Assembly (NCBI GenBank): GCA_028274465.1
Contig: CM051456.1
Span: 76,184,753 to 76,248,752, forward strand
Length of the DNA: 64,000 nt
Reading direction: 5' to 3'
Source of the DNA: Plantago ovata
Taxonomy: Eukaryota; Streptophyta; Magnoliopsida; Lamiales; Plantaginaceae
The notes beneath the pieces were generated by a model. That model did not search any database and had not been told where the DNA came from. It worked only from the letters and a program-made list of their open reading frames with translations. The translations under genes were made by a program, and so were the position numbers. This document shows, piece by piece, positions 11,383-22,903 of this stretch. Positions within the stretch are counted from its first letter, which is position 1. Every line of letters begins with the position of its first letter.

Positions 11383-12219
11383 AAACTCACATACCCTTCA
11401 AACACTCTTTACTGCCATTGATCCGTTCCAAGACTTAAAGCTTGAAAAAACTACTTGTGAAGAAGTAGAACATACACCTCTAAGAAATTAGTTAAGTGTT
11501 CTTTCTTTCGAACAAGAACAAGTCTTGACACCAGACAATCAAACTTGTTTACTGCAAAGTAGTCAAAGTTTTGTTTCTTAGATTACTTGTTGTAGCTGAA
11601 TAAGTTATAATCAAGTTATCTCATCCCAAACCTCTCTAACTGAAAATACACCCTTTCAGGCGTGAAATTCAGGGGGAACTTAATCGAGCATAGTGTTGCT
11701 GATTAAAAGTCCCAAGTTTGGTGGAGAACAAGGTTTCGTTCTCTAGTCAGGTTGGAAACGAAGCAAGTGTGCTTTGGTTTCTGTTGAATCGCTATAGATA
11801 GGTGTTGTAAGGAACCTCAAACTTGTCTTAGTGGATTCAGTCCTAGAAAGGACAAAGTGTATTAGTTGAGAGATTACGCCACTCTCGGATACCACTATAA
11901 AAGTGTTTGTGTGATTTACTTACTGCATTTAGTTTTCAGCAAAGCATCTCTATCTGTACACTGTCACTTTGTTTACTTGCTGAAACTATCACTTACTGAC
12001 AAAGCACTTATTGTACAAAGACTTCTGCTCTCTGATTTTAAGTATCAGAAAAACTCGTTACTGAAAAGTAACTAGTGCTTGCTGAGAAAGTTAAGTATCA
12101 GCAAACTCATTACTGAAAAGTAATAAGCCCTTGCTGAGAAAGTTTTTAAACGACGAAAGTTTGAAAAGACTATTCACCCCCCCCCCCTAGTCTTTTCTTG
12201 TTGTTTAAAGGGACCAACA
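11383..12219 (+). repeat. Sirevirus-type LTR, right part
   Basis: It continues the LTR broken at 888 and ends GGGACCAACA. It contains a second TATA-like motif (CACTATAAAAG, about 11892), a PPT-like AGGGGGAACTT near 11671 and a C run (about 12177-12187). The terminal CA at 12219 is followed at once by ORF3 leader sequence (TAATGCAAAG...), not by a PBS or gag, so the 5' half of the following element is missing. Confidence 0.85.
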
Positions 12220-12466
12220 TAATGCAAAGACTCCACTAACACAAATGAATCTCTCTTTTACCCTTGCTGAGAACTAAAAACCATTTGAGCTTCTCACATA
12301 ACAGAGACACTATATAAATTAAGAGTTAGAGAAAGATAAAATTCTTTAACTCACATTTCCTTTCTCTGCAATTTTTCTAGCCTATGCTCTGATTTACTGT
12401 AACTCCGGTCTAAAAGGAAAAAAAAATTTCGTACAACTCTTAAACCCTCAGACTACTATATAAGAG
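12220..12466 (+). promoter_or_regulatory. ORF3 leader with conserved TATA box
   Basis: The segment matches 51200-51427 and the reverse complement of 38903-39130. All three share CAGAGACACTATATAAA; here the TATA box is at 12311-12318, about 150 bp before the ORF3 ATG. The same context occurs at 39033-39041 (minus) and 51292-51300 (plus). A promoter separate from the LTR is my inference; the conservation is visible. Confidence 0.5.
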
Positions 12467-13128
12467 ATGGCTCCCAAAAGACAATCCTCCAAGACCTCAA
12501 AATCATCAAAGGCAGATAGTGCTGGAAAAATCACTGCTCCTACTCCGGTTGAAACTCCGGCGAAAAACACAGTGAAAATTGTGTTGACAAACGACAGAAT
12601 AACTAAAAGACCCATGCCTCCTGCATATCTCGACACTGCAAAGTGTGAGCAGATGATGCAATGGGGCGGATTTGCCAAAGAGAAGTATATTAGATACTTT
12701 TATGAACAAGAACTGGACGAAGAAAACGAAGAGGCGTTGAATCTGATTAATCAACAAGGTCTCCTTTTCTTCATTACTGCTCGCACTAACAAAGTGAGCA
12801 TGCTGGACACAATGGAATTCTACAACAATGCATAAATCCAAACCCTTACTGATGGAAAAGGAGTCACTAAAAAAGTGATTTCTACCTCAGTTCAAGGAGT
12901 GCAAATCATCCTGAAATGCATGTATTTAGCAAACATCTTTCAGATTCCAACTACTGGAACTGAAGATGACATCACTGCCATTGATGAAGAAATTGAAGCC
13001 TTCTACAGTGATGTAAGAAATGAAAGGGTGAAGAAAGGCGAGATTGCTCCCGTGACTTAGACAAAACACGTAAAAAGGAAGCATCTCTGCCATTCACTTG
13101 GTCTAGTAGCTCTGCTACTCATCAAAGT
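12467..13128 (+). pseudogene. ORF3 copy 1, N-terminal part
   Basis: ORF3 is the extra gene between pol and the 3' LTR, in the position of the env-like ORF of Sireviruses. This part starts MAPKRQSSK and has a basic, serine-rich head (residues 1-25). A folded-looking region follows, with YIRYFYEQELD, ITARTNKVSMLDTMEFY and, after a stop at 12833, VQIILK...NIFQIPTTGTEDD. It breaks off where CACTA1 is inserted. A second stop (TAG for the expected Trp codon) is at about 13058. No signal peptide or membrane segment is seen. The role is unknown; a virion or chromatin-related function would be guesswork. Confidence 0.7.
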
Positions 13129-13650
13129 CTTAGACGGATCGACGTTTCCAGCGACAGATGGATCCGTCGATCCGTCGCTAGATAACACTAGCGACGGATT
13201 CCCCATCCGTCGCTAAATCATTCGTCGCTAGCTAATTCGCGACGAATCGCCCATCCGTCGTGAATTAGCGACGGAACTAGCGATGGATAAAATGTTGACT
13301 TTTTAGCGACGGATGATCATTCGTCGCGAAGTCCATTGCCACGTGGTGGCCGGTCGGAGATTTGGCGACGGATCACCATCCGTCGCTAAATGTCATTGAC
13401 ATTCGCTAAAAAAAATATTTTTTTTTAATAATAATGAATACCAAAATCGATTTCAAACCTGTTCAATTGACCAACCTGCTACACAAATTATTATAGACCA
13501 AATGTACCGAAAATCATTAAAAAAATCATAATAAATGTAATGAAATCCTCTATACATATAATAATAATAATAATCATACGTACAATACAAATCCAAAGTG
13601 ATATCATATCGTACACAGTATTCATGCAGAAAATATTAATAGAGCTAATG
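13129..13650. repeat. CACTA1 3' subterminal repeats and non-coding tail
   Basis: About 270 bp of alternating AGCGACGGAT and ATCCGTCGCT motifs form short inverted pairs, the usual binding sites for TNPA-type proteins. An AT-rich stretch with an (ATA)n run near 13558-13575 follows. I see no gene. Confidence 0.65.
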
Positions 13651-13659
13651 AAAAGGCTA

Positions 13660-15357
13660 TGGGATCATGGAGAGGATGGTGGTGGCGGTACCGCCCCCAG
13701 CTTCGCATACAAGTCAGCGAGCATAGCTTGTTGTTGAGCCTGCACCTCGAATAAACTCCTTATCTCCTCATCCTTCCCTGCAACTACTCTTGGAAGGCAC
13801 GATCTCTAGCGGCAGCTGATGAAGATGACGTGGAATGTGATGAAGAGCTACCACGGGCACGAGCCGGCCTCGAGCCCACATCAGGGAGGGATGCTGCACT
13901 CCCCATTCCCAAGCGACGGCCCTTCTTGTTTGAAGGATTCACCTCGAGGAAAATGGCATTCATTTCCTCAACAGTGAGATCCTGATCACGAATCCTCGAA
14001 TCGTAGACCGTCTGAAATGATAAAACAAGAGTGCAAGGTGTTAGTTATGTTGTTAATTAGTTACAAAATCATCAATATTTAATAAACACATTGAACTCAC
14101 CGCAATTGTTCTGGCTTCATCACACAACCAATCTCCGTTCTTGACCTTCTGAGATCTCGAGAACAAGGTGAAGAGGAGACTTTCTTTCTCCTGCAACTGA
14201 ATGACACATGAAAACATCATATACGTAGTTTCAAAGTTCGAAGTAAATAACAAGTATAAGAATGATGATAAAATGAAAAAGTTAATACACTTACCTTCTG
14301 CCTCATATGTATAGCGATCGACTCAGATCCAAAACGGTGTGTCACCGGGGTCCTGGTCGCATCAGTCGGTTGCGCCTTCCTGTTCTCACTGTTCTGCTCA
14401 GCCTGCCTTTGGACTTTTGGTTCAGGCCAGTGTGACGTCCAATCCCTCCAAATGCCATCTCCCACCCAGGAGGGTTTTGGATCCCCTTGGGTCCACGCCA
14501 CCTTCAGATTATGAATCATGTTCTTGTAAATGGCAGTACCATGAGAGTTGAAGGTCCACCAGAGATCCCAGAGAAACTTTTTCGGCATGAAAAATTCTTT
14601 CTACACAATTACAAATAAACATCCAAAAACATACAACGTGTCAATACTTAATAACATTCAAGTATAACAAGGGAAGGAACAGCATAACAATTATATCGGT
14701 GACTAACATATCACCAAAGTTCAGTGGCTAACATACCACTCACATATAGTGGCTAACATACCACTCACATTGTCCTATATTTCACTATAACAATGGTGAC
14801 TAACATATCACCCAAGTACAATGGCTAACATACCACTCACACAAAGTGGCTAACACACCACTCACGACACATAAGCAATTAGGTAACTAATGTACGATTA
14901 TTAACTCACCCTCAGCTCCTCGAATAGCTCTCCCTTCAGCTGGTTCGGTATGCTATGCCACGTACTACCACCCTCTGATGGTCCCACCATCTCGTTCCTT
15001 ATTATCTTGCTGAGTTCAGTGGCAGCGCGCTTCCCATAAAACCTATGAAGAATAATAGACGACATCAACAAGCAAACTTTCGTTATATATATGTTAAAAG
15101 TTGATGCATAATACTTACTTCTCTCCATTTGGGTAAAGGACACGGCAACCCATCCACACCTCCCCATCTTCAGGACTCTGAAAGGGACAATCGTCGTCTG
15201 GAATGTGGGCCCATGGATCATGGATCTTGGAACGACCAGACGAGGCTCTACTCGACTCAGGTGGAGTCCCAAGAGCAGTAGGGGAGCCATGCTCGGTGTC
15301 CTCTATGTCGGTATCATCCCTCGAGACCTGGTACCGTGGTCACCTGGGTAGTGGCAT
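13660..15357 (-). pseudogene. TNPA-like (Transposase_24 type) gene of CACTA1, five exons
   Basis: TNPA-type proteins bind the subterminal repeats and assist CACTA transposition. On the minus strand the exons are 15119-15357 (DPWAHIPDDDCPF...), 14910-15042 (ending KGELFEELR), 14295-14600 (FLWDLWWTFNSHG... VTHRFGSES), 14101-14196 (ESLLFTLFSRSQK) and from 14011 down (EEMNAIFLEVNP... then serine-rich). Every junction is GT-AG and matches the TNPA gene of CACTA2 exon by exon. Exon 1 has a stop (TGA) six codons after the ATG, and the last exon loses frame after the serine-rich part. Intron 2 holds a minisatellite. Confidence 0.7.
14695..14872. repeat. minisatellite in TNPA intron of CACTA1
   Basis: Degenerate repeats of about 20-25 bp with core GTGGCTAACATACCACTCAC and variant GTGACTAACATATCACC. 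CACTA2 has the inverse form in the same intron (23435-23600). Confidence 0.75.
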
Positions 15358-15616
15358 CTGAAAATCAAAAAATATACGTGTTAGTACATGCACAATTGAA
15401 TATAAAACATGTAAAACAGAGCTATAGTACTGAACAACATCTATTTATTATCAACCTAATAGCTAAGTCTAATCTAACTACCACAAACTATGTAGTACTA
15501 ATTCACATACCCTCTATGACCTCTTCTGGTTCTAAGTCAATGAAAACATCATCATGCAGCTGTATTTCTTCTACCGTAGCCTGTACAGGTTTTCTAGCCT
15601 GACCATCGACATCTTC

Positions 15617-16775
15617 TTATTGATACGAGTTGTTGATTGACTCGTCCTTCTCCACATACTCAACATTGGATCGAGCATTTATAGGTACAGCAGCTAACCA
15701 ATCGCGCTTATCTTTTTTCAAGGTAGGAAATTCAAGAAATACAACTTGAAGTGCTTGACATGCCAAGATAAATGGTTTGTACACTTTGTACTTCTTCTTA
15801 TAGTTTATCTCCACCATATCATACTCCACAATCGTTTTGGTGCCTACATCAGTGGGATCGTACCAATCAACATCAAACAACATTGTTCTTTTCAAAGGTA
15901 CTCCGGGATATTCAAGGCGAACAATACGCCTAAGCTTCCCATAGTAATCGTAGAGCTCATCACCTATGTCTGTCCCCAAGACACGAACCCCACCATTAAC
16001 TGTAGAATTTGTCGATCCAAACTCACTGCTGTTGAACCTAAGTCCATTTACAATGTAAGATGGAAAGGAGGAGTATCTTCTCCCAGGTCCACTTGCTAGT
16101 GCTATTAAGTAAGGAAATGTTACGTTGTTGTCCGGGTTTTGTACATGCTCCTTGAACCATGTTGGAAATTCGGATACTAGAGCCTCCTTGAGCATGTCCT
16201 CAATTGTGTCATCCGCCACTATAGGATTCTCCTCCACACAACGGTTGCTGAAGAAACTACACATGATACGCATATTTTGTTTAATACTACCACTTGCAGT
16301 TTCTCTAAAATAAGGTTTTAATTCAATCGTAAAATGTAAGAAGGCAACTAACCTAACAAACTTGACACGGAATGGCTGCAGCTCTGCACAATTCTGAAGG
16401 ACATACGAATGTGCAGCATTGTACTCCTTATCCGTCAAATATGCCACTTTTTCCTCACCATATGCCCTCCCCGAAACCTTAAAGATTGATAGTGCAACTT
16501 TATGGTCCTCTTGCACCAGAAATGTGTCGGTATTTCTAGCCGGCCTAGATGTCTTCGAAGGGACACCAGTGTCAAAGAAATAGGAGCAGAAAGTTGCATT
16601 CTCTGCTCGAATGTATGCATTGGCAATCGAACCCTCAGGCTGAGCTTTGTTCCTCACATAATGCTTCAGCTTGCCTAAGTATCTGTTATAATATGTATGA
16701 CATAATTAGATATACTATACAATTATGCGTGACATATATATATGTTTGTAAATATGATAGGCAAAATATTTACCT
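15617..16775 (-). pseudogene. TNP2 C-terminal part with DUF4218/DUF4216-type domains (CACTA1)
   Basis: After an intron (16683-16773, GT-AG), a 346-residue frame begins. Residues about 70-170 match the end of the DUF4218-type region (SYVLQNCAELQPF). Residues about 230-330 match a DUF4216-type region (YYGKLRRIVRLEYPG, MLFDVDWYDP, QVVFLEFP). A further 96-nt GT-AG segment (16257-16352) is open in frame and would cut the region between the two halves of DUF4218, so it is probably an intron. These domains normally follow the TNP2 core in one CACTA transposase gene. Confidence 0.75.
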
Positions 16776-18481
16776 CTCAAAGGGATACATCCAACGATAC
16801 TGAACAGGTCCGGCTAGCAACGCCTAATCTGGGAGGTGAATGGGTAAGTGTTCCATTGAATCAAAGAAGCTAGGTGGAAAGATACGCTCGAGCTTGCACG
16901 GAATCACGGGTATGTTAGCCTTCAGCGTCTTCAACACTTCAACCTCAACAACCCGTGTACATAGATTCTTGAAGAACAAGCTCAACTCGGTCAAGGCACT
17001 CCATACCGGTCTATCTAAGAGCTTGCGAAATGCAACGGGAATGAGCCTCTCCATGAATACATGACAATCATGCTCTTCATCCCATACATCTTTGTCTTAT
17101 TCGTGTCCACACATTGAGCAAATTTAGATGCATAATTGTCGGGGAACTTCACCCAATCATAAAGTGCCTCTCTAGCCTCTTTGGTCAAAGTGTAAACTGC
17201 CCTGGGCCACTTGCCATCAGCATTCTTCTTGGACAACCCGGGCCTCCTGCATAGAGTCTCCAACTCTTCCCTGGACTTAACCGTGTCCTTTGTTTTGTTG
17301 GCAATGTCACAGATGGTGTTGAAACAGTTCTCAAATACGTTCTTCTCAATATGTATGACATCCAAGATATGACGTATGCGAAGACTACTCCAATAAGGCA
17401 AATCCTATAGGATGCTTTTCTTTTTCCATCCATGTTCGCTTTTGATCTTCTCGTTATGCTCTTCCCACCCAACCTCTGTTACTTTCTTGTACCCCAAGTG
17501 TTCTATAATATCAAATTGTTGTGCACTTGTTAGTTCTTTAGGGGACTTCTTCACTACCACTTCGTTCTTAAGAAACTGAGTCTTGTTCTTTCTGAACGGG
17601 TGGTCATCGTCTAGAAACCTGCAATGACAATCAAACCAAGATTCCTTTCGACTCTTCGGTAGATAGTGTGAATCAACATCATCCAAACAATGTGGACATG
17701 CCTTGACTCCGGATGTTTTCCTTCCAGACAACATGGAGTACGCAGGGGAATCACTGATGGTCCAGAGTAGTGTTGCTCTCAAAGTAAAGTTCGTCTTTGT
17801 GGAGACATCATATGCCGGGATACCATCCTCCCACAACTCTATAAGCTCCTTCATCAGTGGCTGCAAGAAGACATCCAACTTCTGTCCTGGATCATCCGGC
17901 CCTGGCACTAACACAGTCAAGAATATGAATGGTTCTTTCAAACAGTCACCGGGAGGCAAGTTGTACAGTGTAAGCATCACTGGCCAGCACGAATACTTCC
18001 GTTCACTCCCAAACAGGTTGAAACCATCAGTACTAAGTCCCAACCTTACATTTCTAGACTGGGCTGCAAACTGTGGATATTTCACATCAAACTCTTTCCA
18101 TGCCGGCGAGTCTGATGGGTGATCCATCTTACCCTCTTGGTCATCCGCCACTACTCTCTCCTTGTGCCAACGCATCTTATCTGCACATGCATCTGATGCA
18201 TACAACCTCTTCAGGCGAGGACCTATAGGGAAGTACCACATTTTCTTGTGGGAGAGATTCTTCTTCTGCCGTTTCATTGCAGCGCACTCCTTGTAACGAC
18301 TATACCGTTCCTTCCCACAATGTTTGCAGTTCAACAGATCTGCATCCTCCCCCCAATAGATCATACACATACCCGGACAGCAATCTATTTTCTCCATAGG
18401 CAATCCCATCGCCTTGATCTTCTTTTACACTTGGTAATAGTTTGTTGGAACTAGGCTTCCTTCAGGCGCAATATCCGTGAT
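16776..18481 (-). pseudogene. TNP2-like transposase core (Transposase_21 type), CACTA1
   Basis: TNP2 is the catalytic protein of CACTA elements. The 334-residue frame 18409-17405 holds the recognisable core: a CPGMCMIYW start, a CKHC pair, LSTDGFNLFG (a family hallmark with a conserved Asp), SCWPVMLTLYNLPP, FLTVLVPGP and KACPHC. It continues at 17401-17015 (ILDVIHIEKNVFEN) after a stop, and at 17054-16824 (HDCHVFMERLIPVAF) after a frameshift. Two more stops lie between this part and the upstream exon at 18482. The transposase cannot be made from this copy. Confidence 0.85.
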
Positions 18482-19054
18482 CTAACTCAACCAATCGTTG
18501 CAGCTGCTTTCAGAATTCCCACCACCCTCCTTGTTGCTCATAATTCTAGACAAGCAAGACAATTCATTCATCCTGCACCCCGGGTAGAGTGGCATCTTGG
18601 ACGCTTCCAACAAGTCAAAGAACTGTTGCGACTCAGCATTCGGAGGCTCCTCATTAACAACACCCTCCATAAATTCTTGACCCGCAGCGTTACGGACAAT
18701 CTCTTCCATCCGGTCCCCTGTGGAATCATCATGAGTAGAGGCACCTGCTGGAGCACTATTCTCCTGCCTTCTTCTACGCTTCCCCGACATCTGCGTATAA
18801 TCCCCCAACGTATGAAATGCCTCACCATGATGATTCCACACCTCATATTTAGCCACAAAACCATTACGCTTCAAATTTTCTACAACCATCGTAGAGGGCA
18901 AGTACTTACTGTTCCTACATTTCTCCTGGTTGCAAGGACACTTCATCATCCCACTGCTCAAACACTCAGGTTTGGACAATGCAAATTCGACAAATGCATT
19001 AACCCCTTCTACAAACATAGGCAAAATTATCCCATCTGCAATCCTACTATACAT
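18482..19054 (-). pseudogene. TNP2 N-terminal, transposase-associated domain (CACTA1)
   Basis: Begins MYSRIADG. Its CPCNQEKCRN motif and the spaced Cys/His pattern (about residues 38-75) match the Transpos_assoc domain found in front of TNP2. The frame ends at a TAG where CACTA2 has TTG (Leu). The CACTA2 counterpart (21957-22643) is close in sequence. Confidence 0.8.
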
Positions 19055-19232
19055 CCGAGTACGATCGGGATGACTATCCGTCGCAATAATTACCCGCCCC
19101 TAATGGTTTAGGAACACGCTCTACGATGAATTTGTTTCATTCGTCACAAAATGTGACCGATCCGTCGCTATAAGTAGTGACGGATCGATCCGTCGCTAAA
19201 ATCCGTCGCCATTTGTGGGAATTCTTGTAGTG
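19055..19232 (-). repeat. CACTA1 5' subterminal region and TIR
   Basis: Contains subterminal GACGGATC/ATCCGTCGC motifs and ends in CTTGTAGTG at 19232, the intact CACTA terminus. Confidence 0.75.
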
Positions 19233-20672
19233 CTCCCAAGTTGGAGGAATTGACCAAGTAGGCCTGAGAAGGTGGCCATTGCTGATGCATATCCATGAGA
19301 ACAAAACTGAACTCAACTGGGCTAAGTACATTTCCAACGGACTTGTTGATTGTGTTACAAAGTTCAAGGTCAAGGTTGAAGACAACACAATCTCACCTTC
19401 CCTTCCAGTGATGTATAGATTGAAAATATACTACATCCTTGAACATTTCAGGATTCAACTAAGAAACCCATTACCGATTAAGAAATCAGTATGCAATGTG
19501 GGAAGAGCTTTCTACAAGCAGAATGGACCTAAGGTTTGCTGACGAGAAGTCAAAGAAGCCAACAGCTGCAAATGTTACTAAGACTGATAACCAGTCCATG
19601 AATGCAACAGCTGCAAATGTTGCAGATATTGATCAGCAAGCTAGGTATCCAAGAGCTGCAAATGTTGTTGAGAATGCAACAGCATCAGACGTTATTGCTG
19701 ACACCACTGCGGTTGTTGACACTAATGCACTCAATGAGAAATCTATGAAGAAAAAGAGGAAACCTGATGATGACACTCAAACTGCAGCTTCATCAGCTGA
19801 TCCTATTCCTAAGAAGGCACGGACAAAGACTTACCCAAGAAAGAAAACAACGGCACACAAGTCCGTTCTAATTGTCCATGTCATTCAGGATGACAATGAT
19901 ACAGTGGTTGCTGAAACGCAAGCCACTATAGTAGATGTTGCTGAAGTGTTTGCAGAAGCCTTCAGCAATCCAATTATTTTGGATTCATCTGCTGAAGCAA
20001 GACCACATGGCAGTGGAAATGAAAATCCTGCCCAAGTCCCCTTAGAAGATATCTACATTGTAGATAATCTTGTTGACAACACTCTGGAACTAGCAAGTGG
20101 CATCGTTGCAGATTTGAGAAGAGTTGCACTTGCTGAAAATGTTACTGAAGAGACAGTTGCTGAACAAGCAACTAGTCCGGTTCAAGAAATTGTTGAAGCT
20201 GCAATTGTTGAAGAACCACTTGCTGAAACTGCAATGGTTCAAGTCCCAGAGGTTGCTGAAACACAACAAGAGACAGTATTCGACGACGCATCCCAAGATG
20301 CTGAGAATATTAGACCTAGTTCACCAATGACCTCTATTGACAAAGTTCAACTGGTGCTGACTGACCTAAGCCAGCAAATGGACTTGGAGATTGAAGACAA
20401 CTCCAATAAGTCAGTAGACATGTTCATGACAAGTAGTGAACTTAGAGGTCAAGATGTCTCTGCTCAACTTGTCAATTCAGAGACAAGGGAGATTGTTGAA
20501 TCTGCACAGCCTTGTCAAAAGAGCAAGAAAAGAAGTCTGCTGAAGAACAAGTCCCAGATAATGAAGCTGCTATAATTGCTGAAAGGACTGAGTCACCACC
20601 TGCCCTTCTTCAGCAGGTAGTTAACTCAGATATAAGCAAAACTTCACTATCTGAAACTTTATCTTTAGCTAA
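19233..20672 (+). pseudogene. ORF3 copy 1, second part (between the two CACTA elements)
   Basis: Continues the N-terminal domain (NWAKYISNGLVDCVTKF, ILEHFRIQLRNPLPIKK, CNVGRAFYKQN). After a frameshift near 19540 comes a long, low-complexity acidic region rich in VAE, TAAN and basic KKKRK clusters (19496-20575). Another frameshift follows near 20515. The conserved DLSQQMDLEIEDNSNKS-type motif is present. The candidate intron 1 donor is at 20617 and CACTA2 is inserted 56 nt beyond it. Confidence 0.7.
20670..20672. repeat. TSD TAA of CACTA2 (left)
   Basis: TAA precedes CACTACAAG at 20673 and is repeated after CTTGTAGTG at 25293-25295. A 3-bp duplication is standard for CACTA elements. Confidence 0.85.
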
Positions 20673-21045
20673 CACTACAAGAAATCTCACTTTCAGCAAC
20701 CACTTTTAGCGATGGATCGATCGGTTGCTAATTTTAGCGACCGATCGATCTTTTAGAGACGGATAAACTCCCCTAGCGACAGATAAACTCAGTTCGCTAT
20801 AAAGCGCACGTAGGGCGTGGAGGTTCAGCGACGGATGACTCATCCATTGCTAAATAGCGACGGATGTATCGGTCGCTGTTTAGCGACCGATGAATTATCC
20901 GTCGCTAGCCGTTGACCCAGTAAAAAAAAAAGAAAAAGGATTTTGATATATAGCTACCGATGATGTCATCAGTCGCTATTTAGCGACCGATGGTTCCATC
21001 GGTCGCTGTTTAGCGACGGATGAGCCATCCGTCGCTAAAGGCGGA
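20673..21045. repeat. CACTA2 5' TIR and subterminal inverted repeats
   Basis: After the TIR, about 330 bp are packed with AGCGACGGAT, AGCGACCGAT and their inverses, many facing each other across ATGA-type spacers and so able to form short hairpins. They are presumed binding sites for TNPA. Confidence 0.75.
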
Positions 21046-21956
21046 ATATATAAAGCTGAGATTTGTCTCAGCATACACAAACACAAACAGAGCAGCGAGA
21101 GCTCCTCCCGTTTTTCAAACCGGCGAAAATTCCTCCTCCCCTATCTTCTTCATTTCTTCACCATTTCAAGCAATCTTATAGGCATTTCAAAGCTCTTTCA
21201 TCAAGGAACAAGGGTAGCTAGTCAATTGCGTGATTCTTTCAACCTTTTTTCCGCAATCAAAGGTATTAACTTGGAACCCTAACTTGTCTAAATTTTGGTA
21301 TTCTTCGTTTTTTTCCTATTTCAATGAATTGTATGCATTCTACTAGTATCTATTATGTTGTGTAGCTCAAATTAGGGGGGATGCACAAGTTTTGGTTGGT
21401 GAATTGATAGATTTGGGATGAATTGGGTATTTTGGAAATTGATAATTTGTTTTAGGAATTGAGACTTTCTTTTAGGAATTGATAGTTGGATTGTTGAGAC
21501 TTTGTTTCAGATGAATGGAGACCTAGAATTGAGTTGTAGTATGATTCGGCCATAATTATAATTAGTTGTTAATGAAAATGTATAACTATAATCGAAATAT
21601 AAGTTGATAAATTCTAGTGGTTAATCGTAGTTGATAATTTCACCATAGTTTCGTATTATAAGTATTTGTAGTCATATTTAAAAAAAATTATAAGTATAAA
21701 AATAAAGAACTCATTGATAAATTAAAATGAATATGTATTATAAGTATTTTTAGTTGTAATTTAGAAATATTGTAAGTATAATGCAAATTAAAAATGGGTA
21801 AGAATTGTGGTTATTTTATAAAAATATGATAAATCATATAATTTTTTTTTAAATTACAAGTATGTTAAATGGCAAGTAATAACCTAAAAATAGAAATGAA
21901 AAACAACGTTAGCCGCAATGTACTAAACTTCCATTGTCCAGGTTTAGCATTCAATT
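21046..21956 (+). promoter_or_regulatory. CACTA2 promoter, 5' UTR and probable leader intron
   Basis: ATATATAAA at 21046-21054 is a good TATA box directly after the subterminal repeats. A CT-rich leader follows. CAAAG/GTATTAACTTGG near 21260 looks like a donor, the next 680 bp are AT-rich, and a TTGTCCAG acceptor candidate stands near 21940, just before the first coding exon. I see no ORF in this stretch. Confidence 0.5.
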
Positions 21957-22643
21957 ATGAATTTCGATCGTACTTGGATGTACAGTAGGATTGCAGATGG
22001 AATACTTTTGCCTACGTTTGTACAAGGGGTCAATGCATTTGTCGAATTTGCATTGTCAAAACCCGAGTGTTTGAGTACTGGGATGATGAAGTGTCCTTGC
22101 AACCATAAGAAATGTAGGAACCGTAAGTACTTACCCTCTACGGTGGTTGTAGACCATTTGAAGCGTAATGGTTTTGTCCCTAAATATGAGGTGTGGAATC
22201 ATCATGGTGAGGCAGTTCGTTTGTTGGGGGATTATTCCATGTTGTCGGGGAAGCGTAGGAAAAGGCAGGAGAGTAGTGCTACACCAGGTGCCTGTACTCA
22301 TGATGATGCCACAGGGGACCGGATGGAAGAGATGGTCCATAACGCTGCGGGTCAAGAATTCACGGAGGGTGTTGTTAATGAGGAGCCTCCGAATGCTGAG
22401 TCACAACAGTTCTTTGACTTGTTGGAAGCGTCAAACATGCCACTCTACCCGGGGTGCAGGATGAATGAATTGACTATGTTGTCTCGAATTATGAGCAACA
22501 AGGAGGGTGGTGGTAATTCAGAAAACATCTGCAACGATTGGTTGAGTTTGATCACGGATGCTATGCCTGAAGGAAGCCTAGTTCCAACAAACTATTACCA
22601 AGCGCAGAAGATAATAAATACATGTTCCTTACTATATCTCTGA
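21957..22643 (+). pseudogene. transposase-associated domain exon of CACTA2 (TNP2 truncated)
   Basis: The 228-residue ORF has the same domain as CACTA1 (MYSRIADGILL, ECLSTGMMKCPCNHKKC, CRNRKYLPS) and is open where CACTA1 has stops. After NYYQAQKI it runs into unrelated sequence and ends. The TNP2 core that follows in CACTA1 is absent, so a deletion joined this exon to the TNPA region. A short DNA-binding-type peptide could still be made, but no catalytic domain. Confidence 0.7.
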
Positions 22644-22903
22644 TTTTACATCTTATATATTAGGTTGATTATTATTAGATGTCAGTTCCTACGTTGGGGG
22701 ATATCCTACTTGAGGCTTGGAAAGCCAACTGGCTGTTGGGAGTTCCGCCTTCGGAATGGATGCCAGCTCCCCTTCATGAGTATTGGCAGGCCTACTGGCG
22801 TGACCACCCAAATGTCCAGCGTCGTTCCTTACTTTATCTCTTAATGACTTTACATGTTTTATATTCAATTGTGTATGTACTAACACGGATCTTTTTATTG
22901 CAG

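Larger units (their letters stand above)
13129..19232 (-). mobile_element. CACTA (En/Spm) transposon 1, left end truncated
   Basis: The right end is TTCTTGTAGTG, the inverse of the CACTACAAGAA terminus of CACTA elements, at 19222-19232. Subterminal AGCGACGGAT/ATCCGTCGCT repeats fill about 19140-19215 and 13129-13400. The left CACTA terminus is missing: ORF3 sequence changes straight into subterminal repeat at about 13129. Minus-strand genes are TNP2-like (19054-15617) and TNPA-like (15357 to about 13660). Both carry stops, so the copy is dead. It splits copy 1 of ORF3. Confidence 0.85.

Noticed and set aside
12176..12188. C run at the LTR end as a sign of a sequencing artefact
   Set aside because: The same C run is present in the independent LTR at about 58841-58852, so it is a feature of the family. 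Its exact length is uncertain.
14695..14872. possible CRISPR-like array of short repeats
   Set aside because: The repeats are degenerate, adjacent, without spacers, and lie in a plant transposon intron. They form a minisatellite.
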